This document shows positions 26,123 to 35,159 of a DNA stretch of 37,924 nt, piece by piece. Position 1 is the first letter of the stretch. Every line of letters starts with the position of its first letter. This stretch comes from Nitrospirota bacterium. GTDB taxonomy: Bacteria; Nitrospirota; Thermodesulfovibrionia; Thermodesulfovibrionales; Magnetobacteriaceae. The notes beneath the pieces were generated by a model. The model ran no database searches. It was not told where the DNA came from and was given only the letters and a program-made list of their open reading frames with translations. A program made the position numbers and the translations under genes. Location: NCBI GenBank assembly GCA_015233485.1, contig JADFXO010000001.1:1-37924 (forward strand). Reading direction: 5' to 3'.

Positions 26123-27030
26123 GTGTAATTCTTAAGGGCCAGAGGAACAAATAATGCCCTGTTGTATTTCATTTTTCCATAATAGCAGATTATCTCCTTT
26201 CCATCTACGGATGTGATAAAATCAATAAACTTCATGGCAGGTTCATAATTCACTCCGGGAACATTGGCCGGGCTAACGGCAATAACCCCGTAAGGATTAA
26301 ATAATTTCCTGTCTCCTTCCACGACAATCACAAGGTTCAACTCTTCCTTGTTAAAAAGGTAAGAGCTTCTGTCTGCAAGGCAATATGCCTTTTTTTCTGA
26401 GGCCATTCTAAGCATCGAAAGCTGGTCTTTACCATTCGATATATACCACTGGCCTGATGGTTTTATATCGAGCAGCTTCCACAGGCTCTTTTCTCTGACA
26501 TGGGTACCTGCATTCTTTCCTCGTGAGACAAAAAGGGCTTTTTTGTCCGAAATCGCCTTCATGGCGGACAGCGCATCCTTTTCCCCTTTTAAATGAATCG
26601 GGTCATCGGGCGGGCCAAGTATTATAAAATCATTATACATGACATCCTTCCTGTTGATGCCATAGCCCTCCGATACGAATTTATCCTCGTCCTCTCTTGA
26701 ATGAACTAAAACAACATCGGCAGAACCGCTTCTGGCCTTCTGAAGAGCCTCGCCGCTTCCACTTATGAGCATTTCTACTTTAATTCCATACTTCTTCTCA
26801 AAAACCGGAATAAGCCTCTCCAGCAAGCCGGACTCAACTGTGGTTGTGCTGGTAGCAAGCCTTAAAACCTGCTCATTTGTCTTTTGCGATGATTTGTCCG
26901 GCTGCTTGTGGCAGCCACAGGCAACTACCCAAATCACTGCAACCAAAACAGTTATCGCCGCTTTTATATAACCTTTACAATGTACCCATGCAAGCAATCT
27001 GACACCAGTCCCTTTCTTTGCATATAGCAT
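26113..27030 (-). CDS. TupA-like tungstate/molybdate-binding lipoprotein
   Basis: Product of 305 residues. After an N-terminal segment (helix about 23-38) comes a lipobox-like WVVAC followed by GCHKQ, so the protein is likely lipid-anchored. The mature part matches the TupA/anion-binding family: LRLATSTTTVESGLLERLIPVFEKKYGIKV, ISGSGEAL, ADVVLVHS, YNDFIILGPPDDP, FVSRGKNAGTHVREKSLW, the last carrying residues that bind oxyanions. TupA normally works with TupB and TupC of an ABC transporter, but neither is in the window. Instead it overlaps a membrane kinase gene. ATG 27030 has AGGAT 8 bases upstream. It could be a sensor subunit; other anions such as phosphate are possible ligands. Confidence 0.8.
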   Translation of the reverse strand: MLYAKKGTGVRLLAWVHCKGYIKAAITVLVAVIWVVACGCHKQPDKSSQKTNEQVLRLATSTTTVESGLLERLIPVFEKKYGIKVEMLISGSGEALQKARSGSADVVLVHSREDEDKFVSEGYGINRKDVMYNDFIILGPPDDPIHLKGEKDALSAMKAISDKKALFVSRGKNAGTHVREKSLWKLLDIKPSGQWYISNGKDQLSMLRMASEKKAYCLADRSSYLFNKEELNLVIVVEGDRKLFNPYGVIAVSPANVPGVNYEPAMKFIDFITSVDGKEIICYYGKMKYNRALFVPLALKNYTCQ

Positions 27031-27103
27031 GTATATATCCTAACATCTTTAATCTGATAATGGGAAAAATATTCTGTTGAATGTGTTTGCCCTGCACCTC
27101 ATG

Positions 27104-27132
27104 TTGACACAAAATTATTTTTCTGCTACTGT
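27104..27132 (+). promoter_or_regulatory. Putative promoter of the coiled-coil gene
   Basis: TTGACA (27104-27109) is perfect; the -10 box TACTGT (27127-27132), 17 bp away, is weak. Transcription would start about at ATG 27139, and no ribosome site is visible, so the message may be leaderless. Confidence 0.4.
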
Positions 27133-27138
27133 AAAGAC

Positions 27139-27591
27139 ATGAGTGTGATAGCGATTCCTCATTCGATAAGAGAGCGCCTTGGAGATGAGGCCAGCGAAGA
27201 CTTCGCCGCCCTTATCAACGGTATAGACTTAGGCGCCAGAAAGGACGCTATTGCTATCGCTGAGGAGCGGTTTGAACGCCGTCTTGTTGAGGAAACAGGC
27301 AAACTGCGGATTGACATAGGTAAACTCAACGAGCGCATCTCAGTTGAGATTGGTAAAGTCAACGAGCGCATTTCAGTTGAGATTGGTAAAGTCAACGAGC
27401 GCATCTCAGAGGAAACAGGCAAACTACGAGTTGAGATAGGTAAAGTCAACGAGCGAATCTCAGAGGAATCGGGCAAACTACGGGCAGAGATTGCCAATAC
27501 TAAAGCTGACATAATCAAGTGGATGTTTCTTTTCTGGATAGGCCAAACTGCCGTCATGGTCGCTCTGTTTAAATTCTTTGCAGTTAAATAG
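27139..27591 (+). CDS. Repeat-built coiled-coil protein with C-terminal membrane anchor (DUF1640-like)
   Basis: Product of 150 residues. After a globular-looking start (1-50) comes a long coiled coil made of near-exact copies of an 11-residue unit (GKVNERISVEI or close) alternating with 7-residue units (ETGKLRV), then one membrane helix (about 129-146, WMFLFWIGQTAVMVALFKFF). The DNA repeats match (33-bp units about 27323-27470), so copy number may vary. Similar proteins are called DUF1640 or CCDC90-like and are widespread, with no known role in bacteria. The downstream DUF486 gene starts 5 bases after the stop. Confidence 0.75.
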   Translation: MSVIAIPHSIRERLGDEASEDFAALINGIDLGARKDAIAIAEERFERRLVEETGKLRIDIGKLNERISVEIGKVNERISVEIGKVNERISEETGKLRVEIGKVNERISEESGKLRAEIANTKADIIKWMFLFWIGQTAVMVALFKFFAVK

Positions 27592-27596
27592 CCCAC

Positions 27597-27938
27597 TTGA
27601 CTATAATACTTAAGACGGTCTGCTTACTGATAATGTCCAACGTCTTTATGACGTTTGCGTGGTACGGACACCTGAAGAATCTCAGGGGGAGGGCCTGGTA
27701 TCTGGCCGTTGTGATAAGCTGGTCGATAGCACTCGTGGAGTATCTCTTTCAGGTGCCTGCAAACAGAATCGGCTATGACAAGATGAGTTTATCTCAACTG
27801 AAGATGCTCCATGAGGTGATTACCCTTTCGGTGTTTGTTCCCTTTGCCATGCTTTACATGGGACAGCCCTTAAAACTGGACTACTTATGGGCTGGATTAT
27901 GTCTCTTAGGCGCGGTGTATTTTATTTTCCGATCCTGA
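27597..27938 (+). CDS. DUF486 family small membrane protein
   Basis: Product of 113 residues with four hydrophobic helices. The N-terminal block IMSNVFMTFAWYGHLKN is the signature of DUF486, a small family related to the drug/metabolite transporter fold; its substrate is unknown. The start is TTG 27597. It is chosen because it gives the usual family N terminus ahead of the first helix, while the next ATG (27633) would cut the helix. No strong ribosome site is seen, so translation may be coupled to the coiled-coil gene that ends 5 bases upstream. It converges on the Ehr operon. Confidence 0.8.
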   Translation: MTIILKTVCLLIMSNVFMTFAWYGHLKNLRGRAWYLAVVISWSIALVEYLFQVPANRIGYDKMSLSQLKMLHEVITLSVFVPFAMLYMGQPLKLDYLWAGLCLLGAVYFIFRS

Positions 27939-27958
27939 TAATTTTGGGTAAATCACAT

Positions 27959-28465
27959 TCAAAGAAATATCTTATAAAATCCATTCAGGATATCGGCAGG
28001 CGTAGGGGGGCAGCCAGGTATGTAGACATTTACCGGAATAACCTTATCAATGCCTCCTAATGAGGCATAAGTCTCTCCGAATATCCCGCCGTTACAGGCG
28101 CAGTCCCCACAGGCAATAACTATTTTGGGTGATGGGACAGAGTCATATGTCCTCTTCAGGGCTATTTCCATATTTGCCGATACCGGCCCGGTAACGAGTA
28201 AGATATCGGCAAACCTAGGTGAGGCCGTAAAATGTATACCCAATCTCTCACAGTCGTAAACGGGATTATTTATGGCATGAATCTCAAGTTCACATCCATT
28301 GCATGAACCGGCGTCCACCTCCCTCACCGTCAAACTCCTCCTGAAATACCTCTTTACAGAGTCCTCTAAGCCGATTCCCTTTACCTTAATATTGGGGTCG
28401 TCAACCTGTGGGCTTCGGCCGGTAACTATGCCGGTACGTAGTATCTGGCGCAGGATTCTAATCAT
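27959..28465 (-). CDS. Small iron-sulfur subunit (HyfI/HycG/NuoB-like) of an Ehr-type complex
   Basis: Product of 168 residues related to NuoB and hydrogenase-4 HyfI. The cysteines for the proximal 4Fe-4S cluster are kept: Cys55 and Cys58 in SCNGCELE, one in ACGDCACNGG (best match Cys122), and Cys152 in PGCPP. So electron transfer near the large subunit is probably retained although the Ni-Fe site is lost. It is the last gene of the operon, its ATG overlapping the TGA of the large subunit (ATGA). The first 50 residues carry no second cluster motif. It likely sits in the cytoplasmic arm on the membrane part. Confidence 0.9.
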   Translation of the reverse strand: MIRILRQILRTGIVTGRSPQVDDPNIKVKGIGLEDSVKRYFRRSLTVREVDAGSCNGCELEIHAINNPVYDCERLGIHFTASPRFADILLVTGPVSANMEIALKRTYDSVPSPKIVIACGDCACNGGIFGETYASLGGIDKVIPVNVYIPGCPPTPADILNGFYKIFL

Positions 28466-30024
28466 AAATCATGCCCCGAATATGACTGGTTAAAGCTCTT
28501 GTTACAAATCGGGAAGTCAGGGACGATGTTGCCCTTAATTGCCTGTTCAAGCGCTAACCAGTTTACGCTGGACGGGTCTCTGACCATGCACCTGTTTATC
28601 TGTCCAATCTGCCCGGACTGCAGCCAGTAGATTATCTCGCCCCGCCAGCCCTCTACCGCCGCAAATCCCGTTGTATCGGGTAATGGGGCGCTGCACTCCA
28701 CGGCTATGGGGCCGCCAGGCATCTTTGTAAGAATACTGCGCAGTATACTCATAGACGCCCTTATTTCAACTACCCTCACCCACACCCTCGCGTGAACATC
28801 CCCCGCGATAAGCACCTGCGCCTCTATCCCAATGGAATCATACGGAGGAAAGGGATTATGAACCCTGCAGTCCACATTTATACCGCTGGCGCGGGCAACT
28901 ACCCCTACCACGCACAACTCTCTTGCCAACTCCGATGTGAGTATGCCCGTGCCGCGCACCCTGTCCTCAAGCGAGGAGCTCTCTTCATAAATACGAACCA
29001 GCCTGTTGAAATCCTCATCAAGAAAGTCCAGCTCGGACAGGATTTCTTTTTTAGCTGTTACATCTATATCAACTGTCACACCGCCGGGGATAACTTTGTC
29101 CATCATAAACCGATGCCCAAAGAGTCTATGGTTAGTGGCAAGCATGGCCTCCTTAAGTCTTGAACACTGATATAACATAAAGGCAAAGGCCGCGTCATTA
29201 CAAATAGCCCCAATATCTCCAATGTGATTGGCAATTCGTTCCCGCTCAAGAAAAAGCGCCCTTTGCCACTGCGCCCTTACAGGCACATGGCAGTGTGTCA
29301 TCGACTCCAGCGCCATACAGTAGGCTATTGAGTGCGCGACTGTCGTATCACCTGACACACGCCCTGCTAATTTAACGGCCGTCTCCCATGTCATAGATTC
29401 AAACCTCTTCTCTATCCCCTTATGGACATAGCCAAGACGTTCCTCAAGATTGATTATGGTCTCACCGACCGCCTGAAACCTGAAATGGCCGGGTTCAATT
29501 ATACCGGCGTGAACCGGGCCAACCGGAATCTCATATACGCCCTCCCCTTCGGCCCCAAGCCACGCATACTGCCCCTCATGGCGCGCCATCCTCTTTGAGG
29601 CGTCAAAGGATTTTCTCAGCGGCCATGAGTCCTCCGGCCAGTCCTCAAATTTAATCCACGGCCTTTCATCAGGATGCCCGACAGGGGTAACGCCCATAAG
29701 ACTCCTGATCTGGCGTTCAAATCTATAAGCAGGCACAAAGTGTTTGACCAGGCTTGGAAACTCCGGATTATCCCGAGACATGGAAGCCCTTACTATAATG
29801 TATTCACTGCCATGCCTAAAACAGGCGTAAATGCCATATCCCCTGTCTGAATTAGTATCGTCAGTAGCCCACTGTGCACAAAGAAACGCGTATGATTCCT
29901 TTAATGTCTTTGCCGCGTCGGCAAATCTCTCCACCGGCACTGTAAACGTAACCGGCTCTCTGTGCCCATCTGCCTTTGCATCCGCGCCAAACGCGGCACT
30001 CAGTGCCTTTGCCAATCTCTTCAT
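28462..30024 (-). CDS. Large subunit (HyfG/HycE/NuoCD-like) lacking Ni-Fe ligands
   Basis: A fusion of a NuoC-like 30-kDa domain (about 20-140) and a NuoD/HyfG-like domain (about 165-520), 520 residues from ATG 30024. This start overlaps the TGA of the preceding gene and has GGAG 9 bases away; the longer frame to 30054 lacks such support. True group 4 NiFe hydrogenases have a C-G-I-C motif near ERVCGICxxxH. Here the same place reads GRVSGDTTVAHS (Ser224 to Thr227, His231). The C-terminal D-P-C-x-x-C is replaced by DFPICNKSFN, leaving one cysteine. So the Ni-Fe centre cannot form and hydrogenase activity is not expected. This is the mark of Ehr complexes. The true substrate is unknown. Confidence 0.9.
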   Translation of the reverse strand: MKRLAKALSAAFGADAKADGHREPVTFTVPVERFADAAKTLKESYAFLCAQWATDDTNSDRGYGIYACFRHGSEYIIVRASMSRDNPEFPSLVKHFVPAYRFERQIRSLMGVTPVGHPDERPWIKFEDWPEDSWPLRKSFDASKRMARHEGQYAWLGAEGEGVYEIPVGPVHAGIIEPGHFRFQAVGETIINLEERLGYVHKGIEKRFESMTWETAVKLAGRVSGDTTVAHSIAYCMALESMTHCHVPVRAQWQRALFLERERIANHIGDIGAICNDAAFAFMLYQCSRLKEAMLATNHRLFGHRFMMDKVIPGGVTVDIDVTAKKEILSELDFLDEDFNRLVRIYEESSSLEDRVRGTGILTSELARELCVVGVVARASGINVDCRVHNPFPPYDSIGIEAQVLIAGDVHARVWVRVVEIRASMSILRSILTKMPGGPIAVECSAPLPDTTGFAAVEGWRGEIIYWLQSGQIGQINRCMVRDPSSVNWLALEQAIKGNIVPDFPICNKSFNQSYSGHDL

Positions 30025-31469
30025 TTTAATAACTCCACCGCCGCATGAAACCACTTATTAAGAAAATCCGGTATATAAAAGGCCAGGATAAGCACCATGG
30101 CCATGTGAAGGAGAACCGGCGCGCGGGCTGTTTTCAATGGTTCAAAGTATGAGGGGACATCCCCTGACACCATATATTGCACCTTCCTGAGAAGCCCGGC
30201 AAATGCCACACCCAGTCCGATAAGTATAAAAGGCGTCAACAGCGGGACATCTTTTATGGTAGCGGTCAATATCAGAAATTCACTGGTGAAAATACCAAAG
30301 GGCGGCATACCGGCAATTGCCATAGCGCCCAACATCAGGCTCCAGCCGACGAAGGAATCCCCCTTAAATAATCCCTTTATCCTCGCGATTTCCTGTGTGC
30401 GGTGCATCTGGCAGGCGTGCCCTACCGTAAAGAATATGGAGGACTTTGTAAGGCTGTGCATCAGCATATGCAAGAGCGCGCCAAAAGTGGCTATAGAGCC
30501 GCCAAGGCCAAAGGCAAACGTCGCTATTCCCATATGCTCAATAGATGAATATGAAAACATACGTTTTATATCCTTTTGTCTGAGAATGGAAAATGAGGCG
30601 ACCACGATGGAGACAATCCCAAAACCCATCATAATATTTCCGGCATAATGCGTGTGTGTTGAGCCGTCGACAAGCACCTTACACCTGACAAGGGCATACA
30701 GGGCTATATTCAGCAACAGCCCTGACAGCACCGCTGAGATTGGCGTGGGGCCTTCACTATGGGCATCAGGAAGCCAATTGTGCAAAGGGACAAGACCAAC
30801 CTTTGTACCATATCCCACAACCAGAAAGACAAAGGCAAGCGAAAGGACAGTCGGCTCAAGCTGGCCGCTTACGCCGATAAGGTTTGTCCAAAGGAGTGCC
30901 TCACCGCCCTCTCCTATGACCTTCTCGGCGGCAAAATACAGCAGCACGGTACCAAAAAGGGCCTGGGCAATACCAACTCCGCAGAGTATAAAATACTTCC
31001 ACGCGGCCTCAATAGCGTTGGGCGTGCGGTACAGCGATACAAGAAGCACTGTGGATAAGGTGGCAAGTTCCATAGCAATCCACAACACCCCTATGTTGTT
31101 GGTCAGAAGACACAAGAGCATGGCAAACATAAACATCTGAAACATTGCGTGATAAAACCGCATACGCAGGTGCCCGACCCGGCCGTGTTCCCTCTCCCTT
31201 TGCATATACCCGCGGCTAAAGACGGCCGTGGTCATAGAGACAAAGGCGGTAAGCACAGACAGATATACGCTGAAGGCATCGACAAAGAAGAATTTCCCTC
31301 CCGCTATAATCGGTCCATGTTCGTACACCTCAAAGGCGAGGGCAACTCCGGCTATAAAAGTCAGAAATGAGCCAAAAATATTTATTTCGGGGGCAAATCT
31401 CCTGTCCCCGACAAAGGCCAAAACTAATGCCGCCACAAATGGCGTTATAATCAGCACAAGTAGTATCAT
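30021..31469 (-). CDS. Antiporter-like membrane subunit (HyfF/NuoN-like)
   Basis: Product of 482 residues with about 14 membrane helices, of the NuoL/M/N (Mrp antiporter) family. The signature segment KVGLVPLHNWLPDAHSEGPTPISAVLSG (about 223-250) with conserved lysine and histidine in a broken helix is clear, as is KDIKRMFSYSSIEHMG. These subunits move protons or sodium when the arm is reduced. Start ATG 31469 lies 25 bases after the previous gene with GAGAG upstream. Its stop overlaps the start of the large subunit. With HyfB it gives two pumping modules in this complex, where Hyf has three (HyfD is not seen). Confidence 0.92.
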   Translation of the reverse strand: MILLVLIITPFVAALVLAFVGDRRFAPEINIFGSFLTFIAGVALAFEVYEHGPIIAGGKFFFVDAFSVYLSVLTAFVSMTTAVFSRGYMQREREHGRVGHLRMRFYHAMFQMFMFAMLLCLLTNNIGVLWIAMELATLSTVLLVSLYRTPNAIEAAWKYFILCGVGIAQALFGTVLLYFAAEKVIGEGGEALLWTNLIGVSGQLEPTVLSLAFVFLVVGYGTKVGLVPLHNWLPDAHSEGPTPISAVLSGLLLNIALYALVRCKVLVDGSTHTHYAGNIMMGFGIVSIVVASFSILRQKDIKRMFSYSSIEHMGIATFAFGLGGSIATFGALLHMLMHSLTKSSIFFTVGHACQMHRTQEIARIKGLFKGDSFVGWSLMLGAMAIAGMPPFGIFTSEFLILTATIKDVPLLTPFILIGLGVAFAGLLRKVQYMVSGDVPSYFEPLKTARAPVLLHMAMVLILAFYIPDFLNKWFHAAVELLK

Positions 31470-31494
31470 GCCGCGTCTCTCACAATCGACATTG

Positions 31495-32160
31495 TCAGGT
31501 ATCCTCCCTCAGGCTTTCCATCTGCTCCACACTAAGGCTGTCAAATGTAGTGCTTATGTGGAAGAAAAATATCCCGAATATAAAGGCGGCAATTAAGACA
31601 TCAAGGGCAACGCCGAGTTCCACAACAAGAGGCATACCATATGTCGCGCTGGTAGCGGCAAAAAACAGTCCATTTTCCATCGCGAGAAATCCAATTATCT
31701 GGGTAACGGCATGTTTCCTCGTAATCATCATAAGCAGACCTATCATAACGGTTGCAAGGGCAACCGCAAGCGTGGAACGCGTTATGAGAGTGGACATCTG
31801 CCTGACAGGGGCGGTAAGATGATAGGAAAAAATGACAAGGGCAATCCCTATCAGCATCGTCGTCGGGATATTAACTATTGTCTCCACATCTTTTCTGATC
31901 TTAAGACGCACCACAAGGACATGCAATATATATGGCAGGAGGATTACCTTTATTGACAATGTTAAAAGCGATGATATATACAGATGGTGTTTGGAAGCTA
32001 CAAAGCCGACAACGGCCGTGTTTATTGAAAGAAACAGCCCTTGCCACGCAAACAGGGTAACCAAACTATTTATCTTCCTCTGCGACAGCATTGCAAAGGC
32101 GGTCAGCAATACCAACGCCGCCAGAAAACTATTCACTTGCGCCAACACTTGTAAGTTCAT
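31495..32160 (-). CDS. Membrane subunit (HyfE-like)
   Basis: Hydrophobic product of 221 residues with about six helices, related to HyfE of hydrogenase 4, whose C-terminal part resembles NuoK. The start is ATG 32160 (MNLQVLAQVNSF), one base after the stop of the HyfC gene, with TGGAG 8 bases upstream; a frame start at 32193 is possible but overlaps HyfC more. TRKHAVTQIIGFLAMENGLFF is the NuoK-like helix with the conserved glutamate (AMENG), expected in proton transfer. It lies between the HyfC- and HyfF-like genes in the usual order. Confidence 0.88.
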   Translation of the reverse strand: MNLQVLAQVNSFLAALVLLTAFAMLSQRKINSLVTLFAWQGLFLSINTAVVGFVASKHHLYISSLLTLSIKVILLPYILHVLVVRLKIRKDVETIVNIPTTMLIGIALVIFSYHLTAPVRQMSTLITRSTLAVALATVMIGLLMMITRKHAVTQIIGFLAMENGLFFAATSATYGMPLVVELGVALDVLIAAFIFGIFFFHISTTFDSLSVEQMESLREDT

Positions 32161-32161
32161 A

Positions 32162-33109
32162 TCACTCCAGGATAAAAAAGGCAATAACCCCAAGGGTTGC
32201 CATTAAAAAAGCCGCCCAAAGGAATTCAGTTAATCGGAATAATCTCATCTTCGCAAGCCCCGTCTCTATAATCACTAAGACCCCCCCCACAACACACAGC
32301 TTTATAACCATAAAAAACACAGAGATTGCAATATCTCCCACATTATCTTTGACAGCAATTCCCCACGGCAGGAAACACGCAATCCCAAGCGTGACAAAGA
32401 GAAAAAACCTTATCATCGACCCCCACTCTATAAGCGCAAGGTGCCTGCCCGAATACTCCAGAATCATGGCCTCGTGTATCATAGTCAACTCAAGGTGGGT
32501 TGACGGATTATCAACCGGAATCCTGCCGGTCTCGGCAATAACCACAAGGAGAAAGGCTATGGCGGCAAACACAATGGACGGCCTCAACACCAACGCGCCA
32601 CTGGTAAACGAGCGCGCTATGTGAAGCAAAGACGTTGAGCGGCCAGCCAGAGACACGGTAAAAATAGCCATAAGTATGGCAGGCTCTGTCAGAGAGGCTA
32701 CCATCATCTCCCTGCTGGCTCCCATCCCTCCAAATGCCGTCCCTATGTCCATCCCTGCCAATGCCATGAAAAATCTGGCGCTTGCAAAAATCGCTATTCC
32801 CACAATAATATCGGCACTGGGGGCCAAAAACAGGTTCATCGAAATTATAGGCACCACACTTCCAACAACAACGGCGCTGCCAAACACTAAATACGGGGTA
32901 AAGCGAAATATCCACGAGGCATTGCCGGCAAGCACCACATCTTTGACGAATAACTTTGCGATATTTCTGTATGGCTGCAGAACTCCGGCAGACGTCCTCC
33001 CCTGTGTCCAGCACTTAAGCATATCCACCCATCCCGCAAAGGCAGGGGCCACCGCAATGACAATTATGACCTGTAAAATCTCTATGAAAATTAAATGCAA
33101 CGATTTCAT
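32162..33109 (-). CDS. Membrane anchor subunit (HyfC/HycD/NuoH-like)
   Basis: Product of 315 residues with about eight helices. NuoH-family marks are clear: QPYRNIAKLF near 46-55 and ETGRIPVDNPSTHLELTMIHEAMILEYSGRH with the conserved acidic residues that face the interface. In complex I and group 4 hydrogenases this subunit joins the soluble arm to the pumping arm. Its ATG overlaps the TGA of the HyfB-like gene (ATGA), and the HyfE-like gene follows after one base, so the operon is tightly coupled. Confidence 0.93.
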   Translation of the reverse strand: MKSLHLIFIEILQVIIVIAVAPAFAGWVDMLKCWTQGRTSAGVLQPYRNIAKLFVKDVVLAGNASWIFRFTPYLVFGSAVVVGSVVPIISMNLFLAPSADIIVGIAIFASARFFMALAGMDIGTAFGGMGASREMMVASLTEPAILMAIFTVSLAGRSTSLLHIARSFTSGALVLRPSIVFAAIAFLLVVIAETGRIPVDNPSTHLELTMIHEAMILEYSGRHLALIEWGSMIRFFLFVTLGIACFLPWGIAVKDNVGDIAISVFFMVIKLCVVGGVLVIIETGLAKMRLFRLTEFLWAAFLMATLGVIAFFILE

Positions 33110-35136
33110 AACAGAGCCAGAAGAACGATTATTGTCACAAATGAATATATAAGATACACATGTATCCGCCCATGCTGAAGCATGCCCGTCTTTCGGGAAA
33201 GCAAAACGACTATATCAATAACCGGCCTATAAAGCCAACCCCAAAAACGGTCTCTTACGCGAAGGTAGTAATGTGAGTTCACAGGGAAGGCAAGGTGGCC
33301 GCGTTGCGGGGCAAGGCGTATCTGCTCCTTGATATCAAACAAAAAACCAAATATCCTGCGAAAAGGCATAGAAAAAGATACCGCGTTATATTGCATTTTG
33401 GCGGTAAGTTTTTTAAATCCACAATCCCATACAGGTACCTTGCTTATGCTGCCCGGTTTGACATGGAGCAATAAATAAGTTACCGCACATACCGCAACGA
33501 TGCCGATAAGGACAAGCGGGCCTGAGTAGGAGGCCCTTTCAGGGTCAACAGGCGTAAGCCACATCCAACCGTACACCCCCGACGTGGTAACGAGCTTTGC
33601 CTTTAACAGCCTTTCAGAAATAACATCCATCCAGCCTATAACGACCGCAGGCAGAATTCCCAGACAAAGACAGGCCAGTGACGTAAGGCTCATCCCTGCG
33701 CGCATCGACCATCCGGCCTCGGTTACGGCATGATTATCATGGCCGCGCCAGTTCCCTAAGAATATGACCCCAAAGACCTTTACAAAACAGGCGGCTGCCA
33801 GTGCCCCGGTTAAGGCAAGGAGGGCCGCCCCCAAGGGGATAAGGAGTTTCATCAGCGGGATAGGCATAGACGGTGACAGCAGAAACGCCTGGAAAGTCAG
33901 CCACTCGGATACAAATCCGTTAAAAGGCGGCAGGGCCGAAATAGATATGCAGCCAACGAGGAAAAACGCGGACGTCCACGGCATGTGGTGAATAAGCCCC
34001 CCCATTTCATCCATATTTCTTTCGTGCGTGGCATGAAGAACCGCCCCCGCTCCCATAAACAGCAGCCCCTTAAACATGGCGTGATTCATCGTATGGTACA
34101 GGCCCGCTATAAGGGCAAGCGCCGCCATCGTAGGCAGGTGAAACGAGGTAAATATCATAGACAGCCCTATCCCAATAAGAATTATTCCAATATTTTCAAC
34201 CGAATGATACGCAAGGAGTTTTTTCAAATCGTGCTGCATCAGCGCATAAAGTACGCCCATAACGGCAGATATCAACCCCAGGACAAGCACCATAGTGCCC
34301 CACCACCAGGGAAACACCTTTATAATGTCAAAGGTTATTCGTATTATCCCGTATATAGCGGTTTTAAGCATTACCCCGCTCATCAGAGCGGAGACATTTG
34401 ACGGGGCAACCGGATGTGCCTCAGGAAGCCACACATGAAAAGGTATGACGCCGGCCTTGGCCGCAAAACCGAAAAAAGAGAGCAAAAAAGCCACAGTTGC
34501 CCATTTAAGTGGAAACCTCGCCTCTCTCATGGCATCAAAGGTGTAACCCTCAAAACCCGTAGTAAATCCCGCCATCACTCCAAAGGAGAGAAGTATTAAA
34601 ACTGCTCCAATGTGAGCCATCACCATATAAATATAGGCCGCCCTCCTGTTTTCACTACGCCCATCCTCAAACATAACCAAAAAGTAGGATGCCGCGGCCA
34701 TCACCTCCCAGGCAACCAGGAAAAACAGCGCGTCATCGGCAAGGCACACCATAAACATAGCGGCAATAAAGATGTTATAAAACACAATCAGCCTCTTCAC
34801 AGGCTTGCCCGCGCCAAGTCCACCGACATAACCCACTGAATATATCGACACGAAAAATGAAAGCAATCCGACAACAAAGATAAAAAAACCGGAAAGCTCA
34901 TCAAGCCTCAAATGAAATGGAAGGGTGGGCAACCCAATTGGAAGCACTACCTGTTCTATCCCGCCGCCGGCAACCGCAAGTATCCCCGCCGCAACACTGA
35001 CTAAGGAAGCCAGCGCCGACACAGAAAAAGACATACGTATCAACAACCGCCGGTTATCTCCAATCACGATAACAAATAGGATAGGTATAATAAACGCGAC
35101 GACTGAGAAGGTTGATAATTCAATGGGGGATATCAT
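33106..35136 (-). CDS. Antiporter-like membrane subunit (HyfB-like)
   Basis: Product of 676 residues with about 16 helices, of the NuoL/Mrp-antiporter family, hydrogenase-4 subunit B type. Markers are WEVMAAASYFLVMFE (glutamate in helix 5), KAGVIPFHVWLPEAHPVAPSNVSALMSG (lysine in the broken helix) and HDLKKLLAYHSVENIG. The C-terminal section after about 560 (VPVWDCGFKKLTAKMQYNAVSFSMPFRRIF) is typical of HyfB, not NuoL. It is the first structural gene of the complex, 23 bases after the HTH-EIIA regulator gene, so the two are probably on one transcript. Confidence 0.93.
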   Translation of the reverse strand: MISPIELSTFSVVAFIIPILFVIVIGDNRRLLIRMSFSVSALASLVSVAAGILAVAGGGIEQVVLPIGLPTLPFHLRLDELSGFFIFVVGLLSFFVSIYSVGYVGGLGAGKPVKRLIVFYNIFIAAMFMVCLADDALFFLVAWEVMAAASYFLVMFEDGRSENRRAAYIYMVMAHIGAVLILLSFGVMAGFTTGFEGYTFDAMREARFPLKWATVAFLLSFFGFAAKAGVIPFHVWLPEAHPVAPSNVSALMSGVMLKTAIYGIIRITFDIIKVFPWWWGTMVLVLGLISAVMGVLYALMQHDLKKLLAYHSVENIGIILIGIGLSMIFTSFHLPTMAALALIAGLYHTMNHAMFKGLLFMGAGAVLHATHERNMDEMGGLIHHMPWTSAFFLVGCISISALPPFNGFVSEWLTFQAFLLSPSMPIPLMKLLIPLGAALLALTGALAAACFVKVFGVIFLGNWRGHDNHAVTEAGWSMRAGMSLTSLACLCLGILPAVVIGWMDVISERLLKAKLVTTSGVYGWMWLTPVDPERASYSGPLVLIGIVAVCAVTYLLLHVKPGSISKVPVWDCGFKKLTAKMQYNAVSFSMPFRRIFGFLFDIKEQIRLAPQRGHLAFPVNSHYYLRVRDRFWGWLYRPVIDIVVLLSRKTGMLQHGRIHVYLIYSFVTIIVLLALL

Positions 35137-35159
35137 AAAATAATTCTATAGCGACGCCG

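Noticed and set aside
27959..35136. Hydrogenase 4 or formate hydrogenlyase
   Set aside because: The large subunit lacks the cysteines that bind Ni-Fe, and formate dehydrogenase and hyp genes are absent from the window.
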